From JAJPHF01 sp035293805 (GTDB taxonomy: Bacteria > Chloroflexota > UBA6077 > JAJPHF01): a stretch of DNA of 64,000 nucleotides. Shown one piece after another: positions 15,284 to 24,138 of this stretch. The stretch covers positions 25,538 to 89,537 of the forward strand of contig DATGMD010000004.1 in NCBI GenBank assembly GCA_035293805.1. The letters are read 5' to 3'. The translations under genes and the position numbers were made by a program. Every line of letters starts with the position of its first letter. Positions within the stretch are counted from its first letter, which is position 1. The notes beneath the pieces were generated by a model. The model did no database searches. It saw only the letters and a list, made by a program, of their open reading frames with translations, and had not been told where the DNA came from.

Positions 15284-16934
15284 GGTCGGCTCTCCAGTCG
15301 GCCAGCTCGGGGTACTTGGCGTCCCACAGCGGCCGGCGGCTGCGGACCGGCGGCAGCGGCGCAGCGAAGTTCTCGGGCGGCGGCGGCGACGACGTGGCCC
15401 ACTCCAGCGTGAAGCCGTCCCACGGGTCCGGACCGGCCACCGCGCCGTGGCGCAGGCTGACCAGGATGTTCCACACGAAGATCACCATCGCCACGCCGAG
15501 GATCGCCGCGCCGATCGTGGACGCCAGGTTCCACTCTGGCCACCCAGCATACGGTGGATAGGTGTAGATGCGGCGCGGCATGCCGAGCATGCCGAGCACG
15601 TGCTGCGAGAAGAAGGTCAGGTGGAAGCCGATGAGCGTGAGCCAGAAGTGCCACTTGCCGAGCCGTTCGTCCAGGAAGCGGCCGGTGATCTTCGGGAACC
15701 AGTAATACACGCCGGCGAAAATCGCCATCATGACGCCGCCAAACAGCGTGTAGTGGAAGTGCGCGACGAGGTAGTAGCTGTCCGAGATCTGCCAGTCCAT
15801 CGGCACCACCGCGACGTGGACGCCGGTGATGCCGCCGATCACGAACGTGCCGAGAAAGCCCAGACAGAACAGCATCGCAGTGGTGAAGCGCAGCGCGCCG
15901 CCCCACATCGTGGCCAGCCAGTTGAAGATCTTGATGCCGGTCGGGATGGCGATGAGCATGCTCATCACGCCAAAAAACGTGTTGGCGAGCGGCCCGAGGC
16001 CGACGGTGAACATGTGGTGCGCCCACACCATCATGCTGAGCCCGGCGATGCCGATGCTGGCGGCGGCGACGAACGGGGCGCCGAACAGCGGCTTGCGGGA
16101 GAACACGGGGATCACCTCGGAGATGATGCCGAACGCGGGCAGCGCCAGCACGTACACCTCCGGGTGGCCGAACGCCCAGAACAGGTGCTGGTAAATGATC
16201 GGGTCGCCGCCCGCGGCCGCGTCGTAGAAGTGAGCACCCAGGGTGCGGTCGATGTACACCATCGCCGCCGCGGCGGTGAACGGCGGCACCGCCCAGATGA
16301 ACAGGAGGCTCGCGATTACCGACATCCAGGCGAACATCGGCACGCGTCCTAGCGTCATGCCCGGCGCCCGCTGCGTGAGCACGGTGGCGGTGATGTTCAC
16401 TCCCGTGGCGATCGTGCCAATCGCCGACACGGCCAGCGCCAGCAGCCAGAACTCGGTGCGGCCCGCGCCGGTGTACGGGGCCAAGGTCAGCGGCGCGTAG
16501 CCATACCAGCCGATGTCGGGCGCGGCCCCGGCGAGGAAGCTGAAGTACAGCAGCAGCCCCGAGAACAGCAGCAGCCAGTAGCTCATGGCGTTCAGCCGGG
16601 GAAACGCCATGTCGTGCGCGCCGATCATCAGCGGCACGAGGTAGTTCGCGAAGCCGAACAGGATCGGCATGCCGACCCAGAACAGCATTGTCATGCCGTG
16701 GACCGTCACCAGCTCGTTGTAGACGTCGGGCGCGAGCACCGTCGCGCCCGACGTGGCCAGCTGCAGGCGGATCAGCAGCGCCTCCAGCCCGCCGATGGCG
16801 AAGAACACCAGCCCCGTAATCAGGTACATGATGCCGATCTGCTTGTGATCGACGGTGGTCATCCAGGTGAGGAGCCAGCCGGGGCTGCTGGCGCGGGGCA
16901 CGGGGCTGATGTATTCGCGCTCGGCGGTAGCCAT
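15276..16934 (-). CDS. ctaD: Cytochrome c oxidase subunit I (caa3/aa3 type)
   Basis: A 552-residue catalytic subunit that reduces O2 to water with proton pumping. Ligands are visible: His79 and His394 for low-spin heme a, His392 for heme a3 (VAHFHYTLFGG), and His257, His306 and His307 for CuB. The His-Tyr cross-link motif is HPEVY (Tyr261) and Glu259 is present in the same motif, the pattern of A-type oxidases. Twelve or more membrane helices are evident. ATG at 16934 lies 2 bases downstream of the subunit II stop. A much longer frame continuing upstream is a shadow of subunit II and was ignored. Confidence 0.96.
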   Translation of the reverse strand: MATAEREYISPVPRASSPGWLLTWMTTVDHKQIGIMYLITGLVFFAIGGLEALLIRLQLATSGATVLAPDVYNELVTVHGMTMLFWVGMPILFGFANYLVPLMIGAHDMAFPRLNAMSYWLLLFSGLLLYFSFLAGAAPDIGWYGYAPLTLAPYTGAGRTEFWLLALAVSAIGTIATGVNITATVLTQRAPGMTLGRVPMFAWMSVIASLLFIWAVPPFTAAAAMVYIDRTLGAHFYDAAAGGDPIIYQHLFWAFGHPEVYVLALPAFGIISEVIPVFSRKPLFGAPFVAAASIGIAGLSMMVWAHHMFTVGLGPLANTFFGVMSMLIAIPTGIKIFNWLATMWGGALRFTTAMLFCLGFLGTFVIGGITGVHVAVVPMDWQISDSYYLVAHFHYTLFGGVMMAIFAGVYYWFPKITGRFLDERLGKWHFWLTLIGFHLTFFSQHVLGMLGMPRRIYTYPPYAGWPEWNLASTIGAAILGVAMVIFVWNILVSLRHGAVAGPDPWDGFTLEWATSSPPPPENFAAPLPPVRSRRPLWDAKYPELADWRADHA

Positions 16935-16936
16935 GA

Positions 16937-17983
16937 TTACCTCAGCTCGTCCAGGTAAGCGGTCAGCGCGGCCAGGTCGGTGTCGCTCAGGCGGAACGTC
17001 GGCATGAAGGCGCCCGGCTTGACCACCTGCGGGTTGTCCAGCCAGCGGCGCAGCTGCTCGGGCGTGTTCGGGATCACGCCCGAGGCAAGCGTCTGGCGGC
17101 TGGCGACGTGCGTCAGGTCGGGGCCGGCGGTGCCCGCGGCCGCGGTGCCCTTCACCGTGTGACAGTCGCCACAGGCGTTCGTCTGGAACACTTGCTGGCC
17201 CTGGCGTGCCGGGTCGCTCGTGGGGGCCGCGGCGGGCGCCGCCTCGCGCGCCAGCCACGCGTTGAACTGGTCCTGGGGCTCGGCGATCACGCGCAACAGC
17301 ATGCCGGCGTGCTGGATGCCGCACAGCTCGCTGCACTGTCCCACGTAGACGTCGGGCGTGCTGGCCTGGAGCCACATCTCGTTCGTTTGGCCCGGCACCA
17401 TGTCGGTCTTGCCGTTCAAGCGCGGGATCCACAGCGCGTGGATCACGTCGGCGGAGCGCAGCTGGACGCGCACGGGCACGCCGACGGGAATGTGCAGCTC
17501 GTTGGCGGTGACGACGCCCTGATCGGGGTACTCGAAGCCCCACCAGAAGCGGTTGCCGGTGGCGACGACCGTCAGCGCGTTCGGCTGGGCCGCCGCGGCG
17601 CCGAAGATGGTCGGCAGCTCCAGCACGGCGAGCACCGCCAGCACCACGACCGGCGCCAGCGTCCAGCCGATCTCCAGCCGCATGTTGCCCTGCACCTGCC
17701 GGGGGATCGCCGCGCCCGGCCGCGCCCGAAAGCGCCAGATGCAATAGGCGAGCAGGCCCCAGACGAGCAGCAGCACCGCCAGGGACATGAGGAGCACGAT
17801 GTTGAACAGGTTGGAGATCGCGTGCGCCGGCGGCCCGGCGGGGTTCAGCGTGAAGCCCGGGTCCTGCGCGCGGGCCAGCCCCGCCGCGAGCGCGTCGGCC
17901 GCCAGCGCCAACAGCGGCGGGACCCAGCGCCGCCAGCTTCGCCAGCCGTGCTGCCGCGAGAAAATGCGGTTGGCCGCTTTCAC
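16937..17983 (-). CDS. ctaC: Cytochrome c oxidase subunit II with fused cytochrome c
   Basis: A 348-residue subunit II. After a signal sequence ending about residue 40 come two membrane helices, then the CuA cupredoxin domain with ligands His182, Cys217, Cys221, His225 and Met228 (CSELCGIQHAGM). A C-terminal cytochrome c carries CGDCH at 271-275 and a late Met (GAFMPTF). This is the caa3 arrangement, where the oxidase brings its own electron-accepting heme c. It starts with GTG and is the first gene of the six-gene respiratory operon. With heme c fused here and in cytochrome b, the two complexes could exchange electrons directly. Confidence 0.95.
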   Translation of the reverse strand: MKAANRIFSRQHGWRSWRRWVPPLLALAADALAAGLARAQDPGFTLNPAGPPAHAISNLFNIVLLMSLAVLLLVWGLLAYCIWRFRARPGAAIPRQVQGNMRLEIGWTLAPVVVLAVLAVLELPTIFGAAAAQPNALTVVATGNRFWWGFEYPDQGVVTANELHIPVGVPVRVQLRSADVIHALWIPRLNGKTDMVPGQTNEMWLQASTPDVYVGQCSELCGIQHAGMLLRVIAEPQDQFNAWLAREAAPAAAPTSDPARQGQQVFQTNACGDCHTVKGTAAAGTAGPDLTHVASRQTLASGVIPNTPEQLRRWLDNPQVVKPGAFMPTFRLSDTDLAALTAYLDELR

Positions 17984-18385
17984 GGTTGCCAGGCTCCGGC
18001 CGCGCTACGCTGGTACTCGAATCGTCAGGCCACCCGGTCGATGTCAAGCCTCTTAGCCATTCTATCCGCTCCGGTTCGGCTCGCGGTCGCACGCGCAGCC
18101 CGGCAGCCCCAGGCTGCTCACCGAACAGGTCGAGGGATTCCGAGGCGAGCCCTGCCCCAGTGTATATCCCCACGGGGCCATCTTGGGGTACGGCGCCCCG
18201 GCCGCCCCCCGGCAGGATACGTACCAGGTGCGGACCGAGTGAACACGTGTGGCCGCAAGCGCCAGTGCCCCGATAAGGGGGAACAGTGTACCATCGTAGC
18301 GGTCCGCCGGGGCCGTCGGCCCGCCTCCATGCCGCCCGGGCGCGACTCGCGACGACGGCTCGAGCGAGCTAGACGCTACCCGCGC
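17984..18385. other. Intergenic region upstream of the oxidase operon
   Basis: About 400 bases with no gene that I can support. It should hold the promoter of the leftward oxidase operon and the 3' end of the leftward Uma2 gene. I see no clear promoter boxes or operator. Confidence 0.5.
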
Positions 18386-19006
18386 TCACCAGATCTCGCG
18401 GAGGTCGAGGACGAAGCCGGGGAGGACCGGATCGCCCGCCAGCCGCTCCGGCTGATCGAGCCGGTCGACGGACGCCTCGGGGCGGTAGACGTACACCTGA
18501 CGGGCCTCGGGATCGAGCAGCCAGCCCAGCCGCGCGCCGTTCGCCACGTACTCCACCATCTTGGCTTGCAGCACCTCCAGCCGGTCGGACGGCGAGCGTA
18601 GCTCCAGCACGAAGTCCGGGCACAGCGGCAGGAAGCGCTGCCAATCTCCTGCCGAGAGCGGCGCCAGGCGGCTATTCCACACCCAGCTCGCGTCCGGGGA
18701 GCGCACCGCGCCGTTCGGCAGGCGAAAGCCGGTGGACGAGCTAAACACCTGCCCCGTCCCGTCGCGCTCAGCCCAGATGCCGAGCCGCATGATGATGCGA
18801 GCCTCGCCCCGGCCGCTGCTACCTGCTACGGGGGTCATGACGCTCCAATCTCCCTCGGCGGTCCGTTCGATGCGCAGATCGCGGTTGAGCTGGCACAGCG
18901 CGAAGAACTGCTCCTCGGTGAGGTCGAGCGCGGGCCGAACGTGCAGGATGAGCGGCCACGGGTAGGTGTCGGGAGGCGCTTTCGACTTGCGGATGGTCGT
19001 ACTCAT
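18386..19006 (-). CDS. Uma2-family (DUF820) putative endonuclease
   Basis: A 206-residue protein of the Uma2/DUF820 family, a PD-(D/E)XK nuclease-like fold that is widespread in Cyanobacteria and Chloroflexota. Characteristic pieces are LTEEQFFALCQLNRDLRIE, GRGEARIIMRLGIWAERDGTG, a SPDASWV motif (metal Asp), and PDFVLELRSPSDRLEVLQAKMVEYVANGA with the E-L-R/K catalytic motif. It ends with RQVYVYRP. GGGAG precedes the ATG at 19006. The biological role of this family is unsettled; defence or transposon-related roles have been proposed. It stands alone here. Confidence 0.85.
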   Translation of the reverse strand: MSTTIRKSKAPPDTYPWPLILHVRPALDLTEEQFFALCQLNRDLRIERTAEGDWSVMTPVAGSSGRGEARIIMRLGIWAERDGTGQVFSSSTGFRLPNGAVRSPDASWVWNSRLAPLSAGDWQRFLPLCPDFVLELRSPSDRLEVLQAKMVEYVANGARLGWLLDPEARQVYVYRPEASVDRLDQPERLAGDPVLPGFVLDLREIW

Positions 19007-19243
19007 GATGTGCTCCCTTCGCCCCGGTGGGCCGCCAGCATCGCCTCGTCGCGGCATCATTATCGCGCAGGGGCTCGGCGCCTGCGGCCACGCCGGGCCC
19101 GCGGCGGCGTGCGGTGAGCTGGATCATGGTGTCGCTGACCGCGTGGGCGGGCAGGCGGCGGCGGTGCTATGCTGAGGGTTGCCTGATCGGGGATCAGCCG
19201 AGGCGGCCCCGCGGGGCCGCGCGGCGAGCACGGAGGGAGCAGC

Positions 19244-20353
19244 ATGGCGCGCATGCGGGTGATCGACGCCGATGGACACATCTTCGAGGACAGCGCGGCC
19301 ATCGCGCGGCGCCTGCCGGCGCCCTGGGAGCCCGCGCGACTGAGCGCCCCCGACCGCATCACCGCGCCGCTCGACCACCTGCACAACGACAACGGCCGCA
19401 TCCCCCCGGGCGCCTTCAACCGCGCCGTCGGCCCCCAGCAGTGGGTCGAGTTCATGGACGCCGTCGGCATCGAGGCCGCCGTGCTCTACCCAACCGCCAT
19501 GCTGGCCTTCGGCCGGCTGCCCTACCCCGACTACGCCATCGTCACCAGCCACGCCTACAACGACTGGTTGGCCGAGACCTACCTCGCCTTCAGCCCACGC
19601 TTCCGCGGCATGGGGCTCGTGCCGCTCCAGGAGCCGGAGGCCGCGGCCGCCGAGCTGCGCCGCTGCGTGACCGAGCTGGGCATGTGCGGCGCCATGCTGC
19701 CGGTCGATCTGGTGACGGGCAGCCTGGGTGCCAAGCACTACTACCCGCTCTACCAGGAGGCCGACCGCCTGGGCTGCTGCCTGGCCGTCCACGGCGGCTG
19801 CCACGCCGGGCTGGGCATGGACGACTTCCACAGCTTCGCGCCAGTCCACGCGCTCGGTCACCCGATCACGCTGCTCACTGCGCTCGCGGCCGTCGTCTTC
19901 GACGGTATCCTGGACAGGTTCCCGCGCGTGCGCTGGGGCTTTTTGGAGGGCGGCGTCGCCTGGCTGCTCCTGGCGCTGGAGCGCTTCCAGGGCTCCTACG
20001 AGGCGTTCACGCCGCACAACGTGCGCGGCGAGCTGCTCACGCTGCCGCCCGGCGAGCGCTTGCGCGATTACCTGCGCCGCCAGCTCCGCGACGGCCGCGT
20101 GTTCGTGGGCTGCGAGGGCGACGAGCCGGCCCTCGCCGCCGTCGTGAAGGAAGTCGGCGCCAACTGCCTGCTGTTCTCGTCAGACTTCCCGCACGAGGTG
20201 AACAACGACCTCTGCCGCGAGGAGATCGACGAGCTGCTCGCGCATCCCGACCTGACCGACGCCGCGAAGGCCGGCATCCTACACGCCAACGCCGAGCGCT
20301 TCTACCGGCTGGCGCCGGTCGGGAGCGCCGCCCCCGCGCCGACCGCGGGATAG
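19244..20353 (+). CDS. Amidohydrolase-2 family protein
   Basis: A 369-residue TIM-barrel metal hydrolase. Signatures are VIDADGHIFED at the N-terminus (D-x-D-x-H variant of the first metal motif), a central VHGGCHAG, LEGGVAWLL and LLFSSDFPHEVN (late Asp and His). It resembles the enzyme at 27658-28737: both begin with I-D-A-D-G-H and share YA..YN, GVLPLQ/GLVPLQEPE and A-A-E-L-R blocks, so they are diverged paralogs. Reaction unknown; decarboxylation or hydrolysis of an aromatic-derived acid is likely. GGAGGGAGCAGC sits before the ATG. The next gene begins 33 bases downstream. Confidence 0.82.
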   Translation: MARMRVIDADGHIFEDSAAIARRLPAPWEPARLSAPDRITAPLDHLHNDNGRIPPGAFNRAVGPQQWVEFMDAVGIEAAVLYPTAMLAFGRLPYPDYAIVTSHAYNDWLAETYLAFSPRFRGMGLVPLQEPEAAAAELRRCVTELGMCGAMLPVDLVTGSLGAKHYYPLYQEADRLGCCLAVHGGCHAGLGMDDFHSFAPVHALGHPITLLTALAAVVFDGILDRFPRVRWGFLEGGVAWLLLALERFQGSYEAFTPHNVRGELLTLPPGERLRDYLRRQLRDGRVFVGCEGDEPALAAVVKEVGANCLLFSSDFPHEVNNDLCREEIDELLAHPDLTDAAKAGILHANAERFYRLAPVGSAAPAPTAG

Positions 20354-20386
20354 CGGCGGAGCCGGCGCGATGCGCGAGAGGTGGCC

Positions 20387-21178
20387 ATGCGGCTGACCCT
20401 CCGCTGGGCGGGTCTGGCCCTCGCGCCGCTCCTCCCGCGCCTGCGGCCCTCGGCCGCGGCCCGCCGCCCGGGCCGCGTGGTCCGGCTCGAGGGCATCATC
20501 TTCCAGAGCGATGCGCGCAGCACGATCGGCGCCTGGTTCATCCGGCCGTTCGAGGAGCTTGACCGCCGCGTCGCGGGCATCGCGCGCAATCGGCCGGACG
20601 CGCCCCAGCCCCCCATCCACGCGGGCATCCGGGTGGCCATTGAGGTGGACGGCCGCGAGCAGCAGTACGTCGCCGAACAGCTCGTGGGGCCGCTGTACGA
20701 GGACCTCCACGACGGCCTGCACTGGACGCCGCTCGCCGAGTTCCGCGCGCGCAACCGCGGCGGCTGGAGCGTTACCGTCCCCGCCACGGCGTTTCGCGGC
20801 GTCACGGACGCCGTCGTGGCGGAGACCGTCGCGCGGCTGAACCGCATCGAAGGGCACCGCTTCCTGGGCGAGGACTGCGTGGCCTTTGTCGAGCGCGCCT
20901 TCGGGGGCCGGCGCCTGTTCGCCGACAGCCCGACGCTCCGCGCGCTGGGCCTGCACGTGCGGGTGGCCGATCCGGCGCTGCCAATGCTCCGGCGCGACGC
21001 CCCGCTCGATCCCCGTGCGGCGCGGCTGCTGCGCGTCGAAACGCTACAGCACCTCCCCGACCCGGAGGGCGCGTCCGCGCCCACGAGCGCGAGCTGGCGC
21101 GTCCACGTCGCCGCGCTCGCCCTCCTGGCCGTGGTCGGCGCCATCGGCCTGGGCCGGCGGCTGGCCCGGCGGCGCTAG
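20387..21178 (+). CDS. Tail-anchored protein with possible papain-like cysteine site
   Basis: A 263-residue protein with a C-terminal membrane helix (VAALALLAVVGAIGLG) followed by RRLARRR, a tail-anchor layout. The soluble part has a LHDGLHWTPLAEF segment and, about 60 residues later, FLGEDCVAFVERAFGGRRLF. A His followed by a Cys in an N/D-C-x-x-F-V context resembles permuted papain-like (NlpC/LRAT-type) enzymes. This is a motif-level suggestion only. The ATG at 20387 with GAGAGG five bases upstream was preferred to GTG at 20381. It probably shares a transcript with the amidohydrolase upstream. Confidence 0.6.
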   Translation: MRLTLRWAGLALAPLLPRLRPSAAARRPGRVVRLEGIIFQSDARSTIGAWFIRPFEELDRRVAGIARNRPDAPQPPIHAGIRVAIEVDGREQQYVAEQLVGPLYEDLHDGLHWTPLAEFRARNRGGWSVTVPATAFRGVTDAVVAETVARLNRIEGHRFLGEDCVAFVERAFGGRRLFADSPTLRALGLHVRVADPALPMLRRDAPLDPRAARLLRVETLQHLPDPEGASAPTSASWRVHVAALALLAVVGAIGLGRRLARRR

Positions 21179-21264
21179 CCCCGCCCGCGCCGCCGGCCGC
21201 GACCAAACCGCTGACCCGTCCTGGTGTGGCGGCGTCTCACGACACCGGCGCCGTTGTTCCTGTA

Positions 21265-21300
21265 CTCCCTCTCCCCCTGGGAGAGGGTCGGGGTGAGGGC
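21265..21300. repeat. CTCCCTCTCCCC repeat, copy 1
   Basis: 36 bases starting CTCCCTCTCCCCCTGGGAG. It contains a 9-bp stem CCCTCTCCC/GGGAGAGGG. It is identical to 21310-21345 and nearly so to 49570-49605. It lies after a rightward gene and before a leftward gene end, so it may act as a two-way terminator. Confidence 0.8.
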
Positions 21301-21309
21301 GGTCGTCCT

Positions 21310-21345
21310 CTCCCTCTCCCCCTGGGAGAGGGTCGGGGTGAGGGC
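21310..21345. repeat. CTCCCTCTCCCC repeat, copy 2
   Basis: Tandem second copy, 45 bases after the first and identical over 36 bases. Followed by a CCCCGGTAC tail that is shared with copy 3. Confidence 0.8.
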
Positions 21346-21412
21346 GCGCCCCGGTACCCCAACCGCCGGGCCGGCTCGCGTATGATCCGATACCACCGCC
21401 ACGCCAATCCGC

Positions 21413-22399
21413 TTAGGTGTCGCGCACCCCCGGGGCGAACAGCGAGTCGACGGCCGGCGGCTGGCGGATCAGCCCCTCGTCGAGTAGCTCGTCGATCACC
21501 GCCTGCACCATGCCGCGGTTCGTCGCCAGGCCAGGCGGGAAGGGGTCGGCCCCGAACTCGGCCGCCGCGTCGGCGAAGGTCAGCTCGGGAAACAGGAAGT
21601 ACGCCTCGGCGGCCTGGCGCGCGCGCTCGTAGGCGACCTGCTTCGAGCGCTCGAACGTATCGTAGAGCTTCCTCGGCAGCGCGGGATCGTGCTCTAGCAG
21701 GCGCTCTTGCATCAGCAGGATGTGGTTGACGGGCGTCATCCCCGTCTTGGCGTAGAAGTCGCGGAAGGTCTGCCGGCCGATCTCCAGCGGCAGCAGGCGC
21801 ACGTTCGGCCCCGCCGTGACCGCCGCGGCGTGCGAGTCGCCGTAGGCGCCGTCGATCTCCCCGCGCTGGAGCAGGTCGTTCAGGCTCTCGCCCGCCTGCA
21901 GCCGCCGCAGCTCGATGCCGGGCGCCAGGTTGTCCGTCGTCCCCTCGCCGTGCGTGTGCTCCGCCGTGCGGCCGTTCACCCACGCGATGTCCTGCGGCCG
22001 GATGCCGTACAGCTCGCGCAGCACGATGCGCATCCACACGCCAGCGGTCATCTGGTAGTCGGGGATGCCGATCCGCTTGCCCCCAAGGTCGGCGAAGGTG
22101 CGGATGCCCGAGTCGGCGTGGACGTAGAACTCCAGCCACATCGCCGCTTTGAGCAGAAAGGTGGGGATGGCGAGCCAGCGGAGGTGCGTGCGCTCGCCCT
22201 GGGCGATCTTGTCCTTCGTGATGAGGTAGTTCGAGATGGAGAACTCGAACACGTCGCAGGCGTTCTCCTGCAGGTGCCACTGGTGAAGCTGCGCCGCGTG
22301 GCCGACGTGCCAGTCCATCTCGTAGCCGTCCAGCGGCACCGTGCCGTCGACGAGCGGCTGGATGCGGGGGTTCTGGTGGAACGCGAGCTTGAGCTGCAT
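21413..22399 (-). CDS. NMT1/THI5-fold protein, 4,5-dihydroxyphthalate decarboxylase-like
   Basis: A 328-residue periplasmic-binding-fold protein without a signal peptide. The start MQLKLAFHQNPRIQPLVDG and the blocks GGKRIGIPDYQMTAGVWMR and GEIDGAYGDSH place it with the NMT1/THI5-like group that includes Pht5 (4,5-dihydroxyphthalate decarboxylase). Since it appears cytoplasmic and no permease or ATPase gene is near, an enzymatic role is more likely than transport. It follows the isochorismatase-like gene by 7 bases in the same leftward unit, so both probably act on the same cyclic acid. The exact substrate cannot be read from sequence. Confidence 0.75.
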   Translation of the reverse strand: MQLKLAFHQNPRIQPLVDGTVPLDGYEMDWHVGHAAQLHQWHLQENACDVFEFSISNYLITKDKIAQGERTHLRWLAIPTFLLKAAMWLEFYVHADSGIRTFADLGGKRIGIPDYQMTAGVWMRIVLRELYGIRPQDIAWVNGRTAEHTHGEGTTDNLAPGIELRRLQAGESLNDLLQRGEIDGAYGDSHAAAVTAGPNVRLLPLEIGRQTFRDFYAKTGMTPVNHILLMQERLLEHDPALPRKLYDTFERSKQVAYERARQAAEAYFLFPELTFADAAAEFGADPFPPGLATNRGMVQAVIDELLDEGLIRQPPAVDSLFAPGVRDT

Positions 22400-22406
22400 G
22401 GTGTCC

Positions 22407-23039
22407 TCACTCGAGCTGCGCGCGCAGCTCGACGAGCGCCTCGGCGGCGGTGAGCAGGCGCGCAAACCACTGCGCCCAGGTGCTGAACACGACCCGCTCG
22501 ACGTCGGCCTCGGCCACCCGGCCCCAGCCGCGGTCAGGAATCGGGCGCACGGCGCAGCAGTCGCGCAGCGCCGCCACATAGTAGCCCCGGTTGGACGCCT
22601 CGCGCACGGTCGTGTCGCAGCCGTACTGCAAGGTCGTGCCCGACACCATCACGATGTCGCGGCCGCGCTCGCGCAGGTAGGCGTCGACCGGCGTGTCCTG
22701 CCAGAGCCCGGAGATCGGCCACAGGCCGTTCGCCACGAACGGCTTCTCGAACACGAGATCGCCCGGCCCGGCGCCCAGCGCGTCCGCCGCGCGCCAGAGC
22801 GACGCGGCCAGCCGCTCGTCGCCGGGCCGCTGGATGCGCGTCTGGCCCTCGGGGATGAGCGCGAACACGGTGGGGATGGCGTGGGCGCGGCAAAACGCCA
22901 GCAGTGGCCCCAGCCGCTCGACGGCGGCGGCCGCGGCGGGCGCGTAGGCCGGCGAGTCCGGCTCGACCATGCGCTGCTGCAGGTCGTTCACCAGCAGCGC
23001 GCAGCGCCCAGGCTCCAGGCGAAAATCGGGTACGGGCAT
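22407..23039 (-). CDS. Isochorismatase-family cysteine hydrolase
   Basis: A 210-residue alpha/beta hydrolase of the isochorismatase superfamily. The catalytic triad is readable: Asp19 (ALLVNDLQQRM), Lys99 (VFEKPF) and Cys141 (TTLQYGCDTTVREASNRGY), with the typical cis-peptide region GTTL before it. Members hydrolyse amides such as nicotinamide, N-carbamoyl compounds or ureas. It is the first gene of a two-gene leftward unit with the dihydroxyphthalate-decarboxylase-like protein, suggesting degradation of a nitrogen-containing ring compound. Confidence 0.87.
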   Translation of the reverse strand: MPVPDFRLEPGRCALLVNDLQQRMVEPDSPAYAPAAAAAVERLGPLLAFCRAHAIPTVFALIPEGQTRIQRPGDERLAASLWRAADALGAGPGDLVFEKPFVANGLWPISGLWQDTPVDAYLRERGRDIVMVSGTTLQYGCDTTVREASNRGYYVAALRDCCAVRPIPDRGWGRVAEADVERVVFSTWAQWFARLLTAAEALVELRAQLE

Positions 23040-23292
23040 GGTTCCACTCCTGGGCCGCGCTGGCTATCTGCCATTGCCAAGCGTGCCCGGCCCCCGCCAT
23101 TGGGCGGCGACGCGCCGTCCCGACGTATCAGACTGGCGTCTGCACCGCGCGGTCGGGAAGCATGCTCGGCTGGCACGGGCGCCGGGCTGCCGTCAAGCGT
23201 GTCCGACCGCCGACGCCGGCCGGCGCGGTGGCAGGGGCGCCGCCATTGTAGCAGTGCGGCCGTGGCAGCACCATCCCTGGTGGCGGGCTTGG

Positions 23293-23976
23293 TCAGAAGT
23301 CGAAACCTAGCTCCTGGGAAAATCCGGCGGCACCGGCGCGGGTGAGGAGCACCGTGCGCTCGCCCGGCTGGCGCACCAGCCAGCCCCGCTCCACCAAGCG
23401 GTCCAGCAGCGCCGCGCCCAAGGCGCCCGCGAGGTGAGGCCGCCGCTCGGTCCAGTCGAGGCAGCGGCGGGCGAACGACCGCCGCGCGCGGCGCGCTGCC
23501 GCCACGTCGACGCCAAAGGCGGTGAGCCAGGCGCCGCCCCGCTCCGTGGCCAGGTGCTCGATGCCCGCTTCTTGCACGATCTCCCGCTCGAGCAAGGCAT
23601 CGCGAATGGCGACGGCGAGTTTCCCCGCGAGATGATCGTAGCAGGTGCGGGCGAAGCGGAGGCCTTCCGGTAGCGAGTGGCAGGGCGGCACGGCGCGCTC
23701 CGGCGACGCGCTGAGCCCGCCCAGCTCTTCCAGCACGCGGGCGACCTCGACGCCCGCCAGACGGTAGTAGCGGTGGCGACCCTGCACCTCGACGGCGAGC
23801 AGGCCGCCTTCCACGAGCTTGGCAAGATGGACGCTGGCCGTGGGTGGCGTGATGTGCGCCCGCACGGCCAGTTCCGTCGAGGTCAGGGCGTGGCCGCCCA
23901 ACAGCTCCGCGAGCATGGCGGCCCGGGTCCGCTCGCCGATCAGGCCGGCGGTGGTGGCGATGGTTTCCGTACTCAT
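23293..23976 (-). CDS. ArsR-family transcriptional regulator with C-terminal extension
   Basis: A 227-residue regulator. The N-terminal 90 residues are an ArsR winged helix (ERTRAAMLAELLGGHALTS, then ELAVRAHITPPTASVHLAKLVEGGLLAV and RHRYYRLAG). The remaining 135 residues, absent from minimal ArsR proteins, contain EGLRFARTCYDHLAGKLAVAI, which includes a Cys-Tyr-Asp-His segment, and a second small helical domain (CLDWTERRPHLAGALGAALL). Long ArsR proteins with this R-x-C-Y-D-H-L-A-G motif are common in Proteobacteria and Actinobacteria. It is divergent from the 24139 gene, with a large palindrome between them. Confidence 0.85.
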   Translation of the reverse strand: MSTETIATTAGLIGERTRAAMLAELLGGHALTSTELAVRAHITPPTASVHLAKLVEGGLLAVEVQGRHRYYRLAGVEVARVLEELGGLSASPERAVPPCHSLPEGLRFARTCYDHLAGKLAVAIRDALLEREIVQEAGIEHLATERGGAWLTAFGVDVAAARRARRSFARRCLDWTERRPHLAGALGAALLDRLVERGWLVRQPGERTVLLTRAGAAGFSQELGFDF

Positions 23977-24067
23977 GGACTCATGATACGGCGGGTGAAA
24001 CCGTGTCACTTCGCCCGGCAGCGAAGTGTCCGCAGCCGGGCCGCGCTCACACTCCTGTAGACAGGCC

Positions 24068-24112
24068 GGCGCGACCACCGGCCCGGCCAGTGGCCGGGCC
24101 GGTGGTCGCGCC
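24068..24112. promoter_or_regulatory. 22-bp perfect palindrome between divergent genes
   Basis: The arm starting GGCGCGACCACCGGCCCGG (24068-24089) pairs perfectly with 24091-24112 around one base. It lies 26 bases upstream of the start at 24139 and about 90 bases from the ArsR start. It could be a regulatory cruciform, an attenuator or a repeat insertion. Confidence 0.45.
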
Positions 24113-24138
24113 CAACGGCCATCAACGGAGGTGGAGCG

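Noticed and set aside
15276..18173. A 965-codon leftward frame
   Set aside because: Only its 3' part (from 16934) is real, the oxidase subunit I; the upstream half is an out-of-frame shadow of subunit II.
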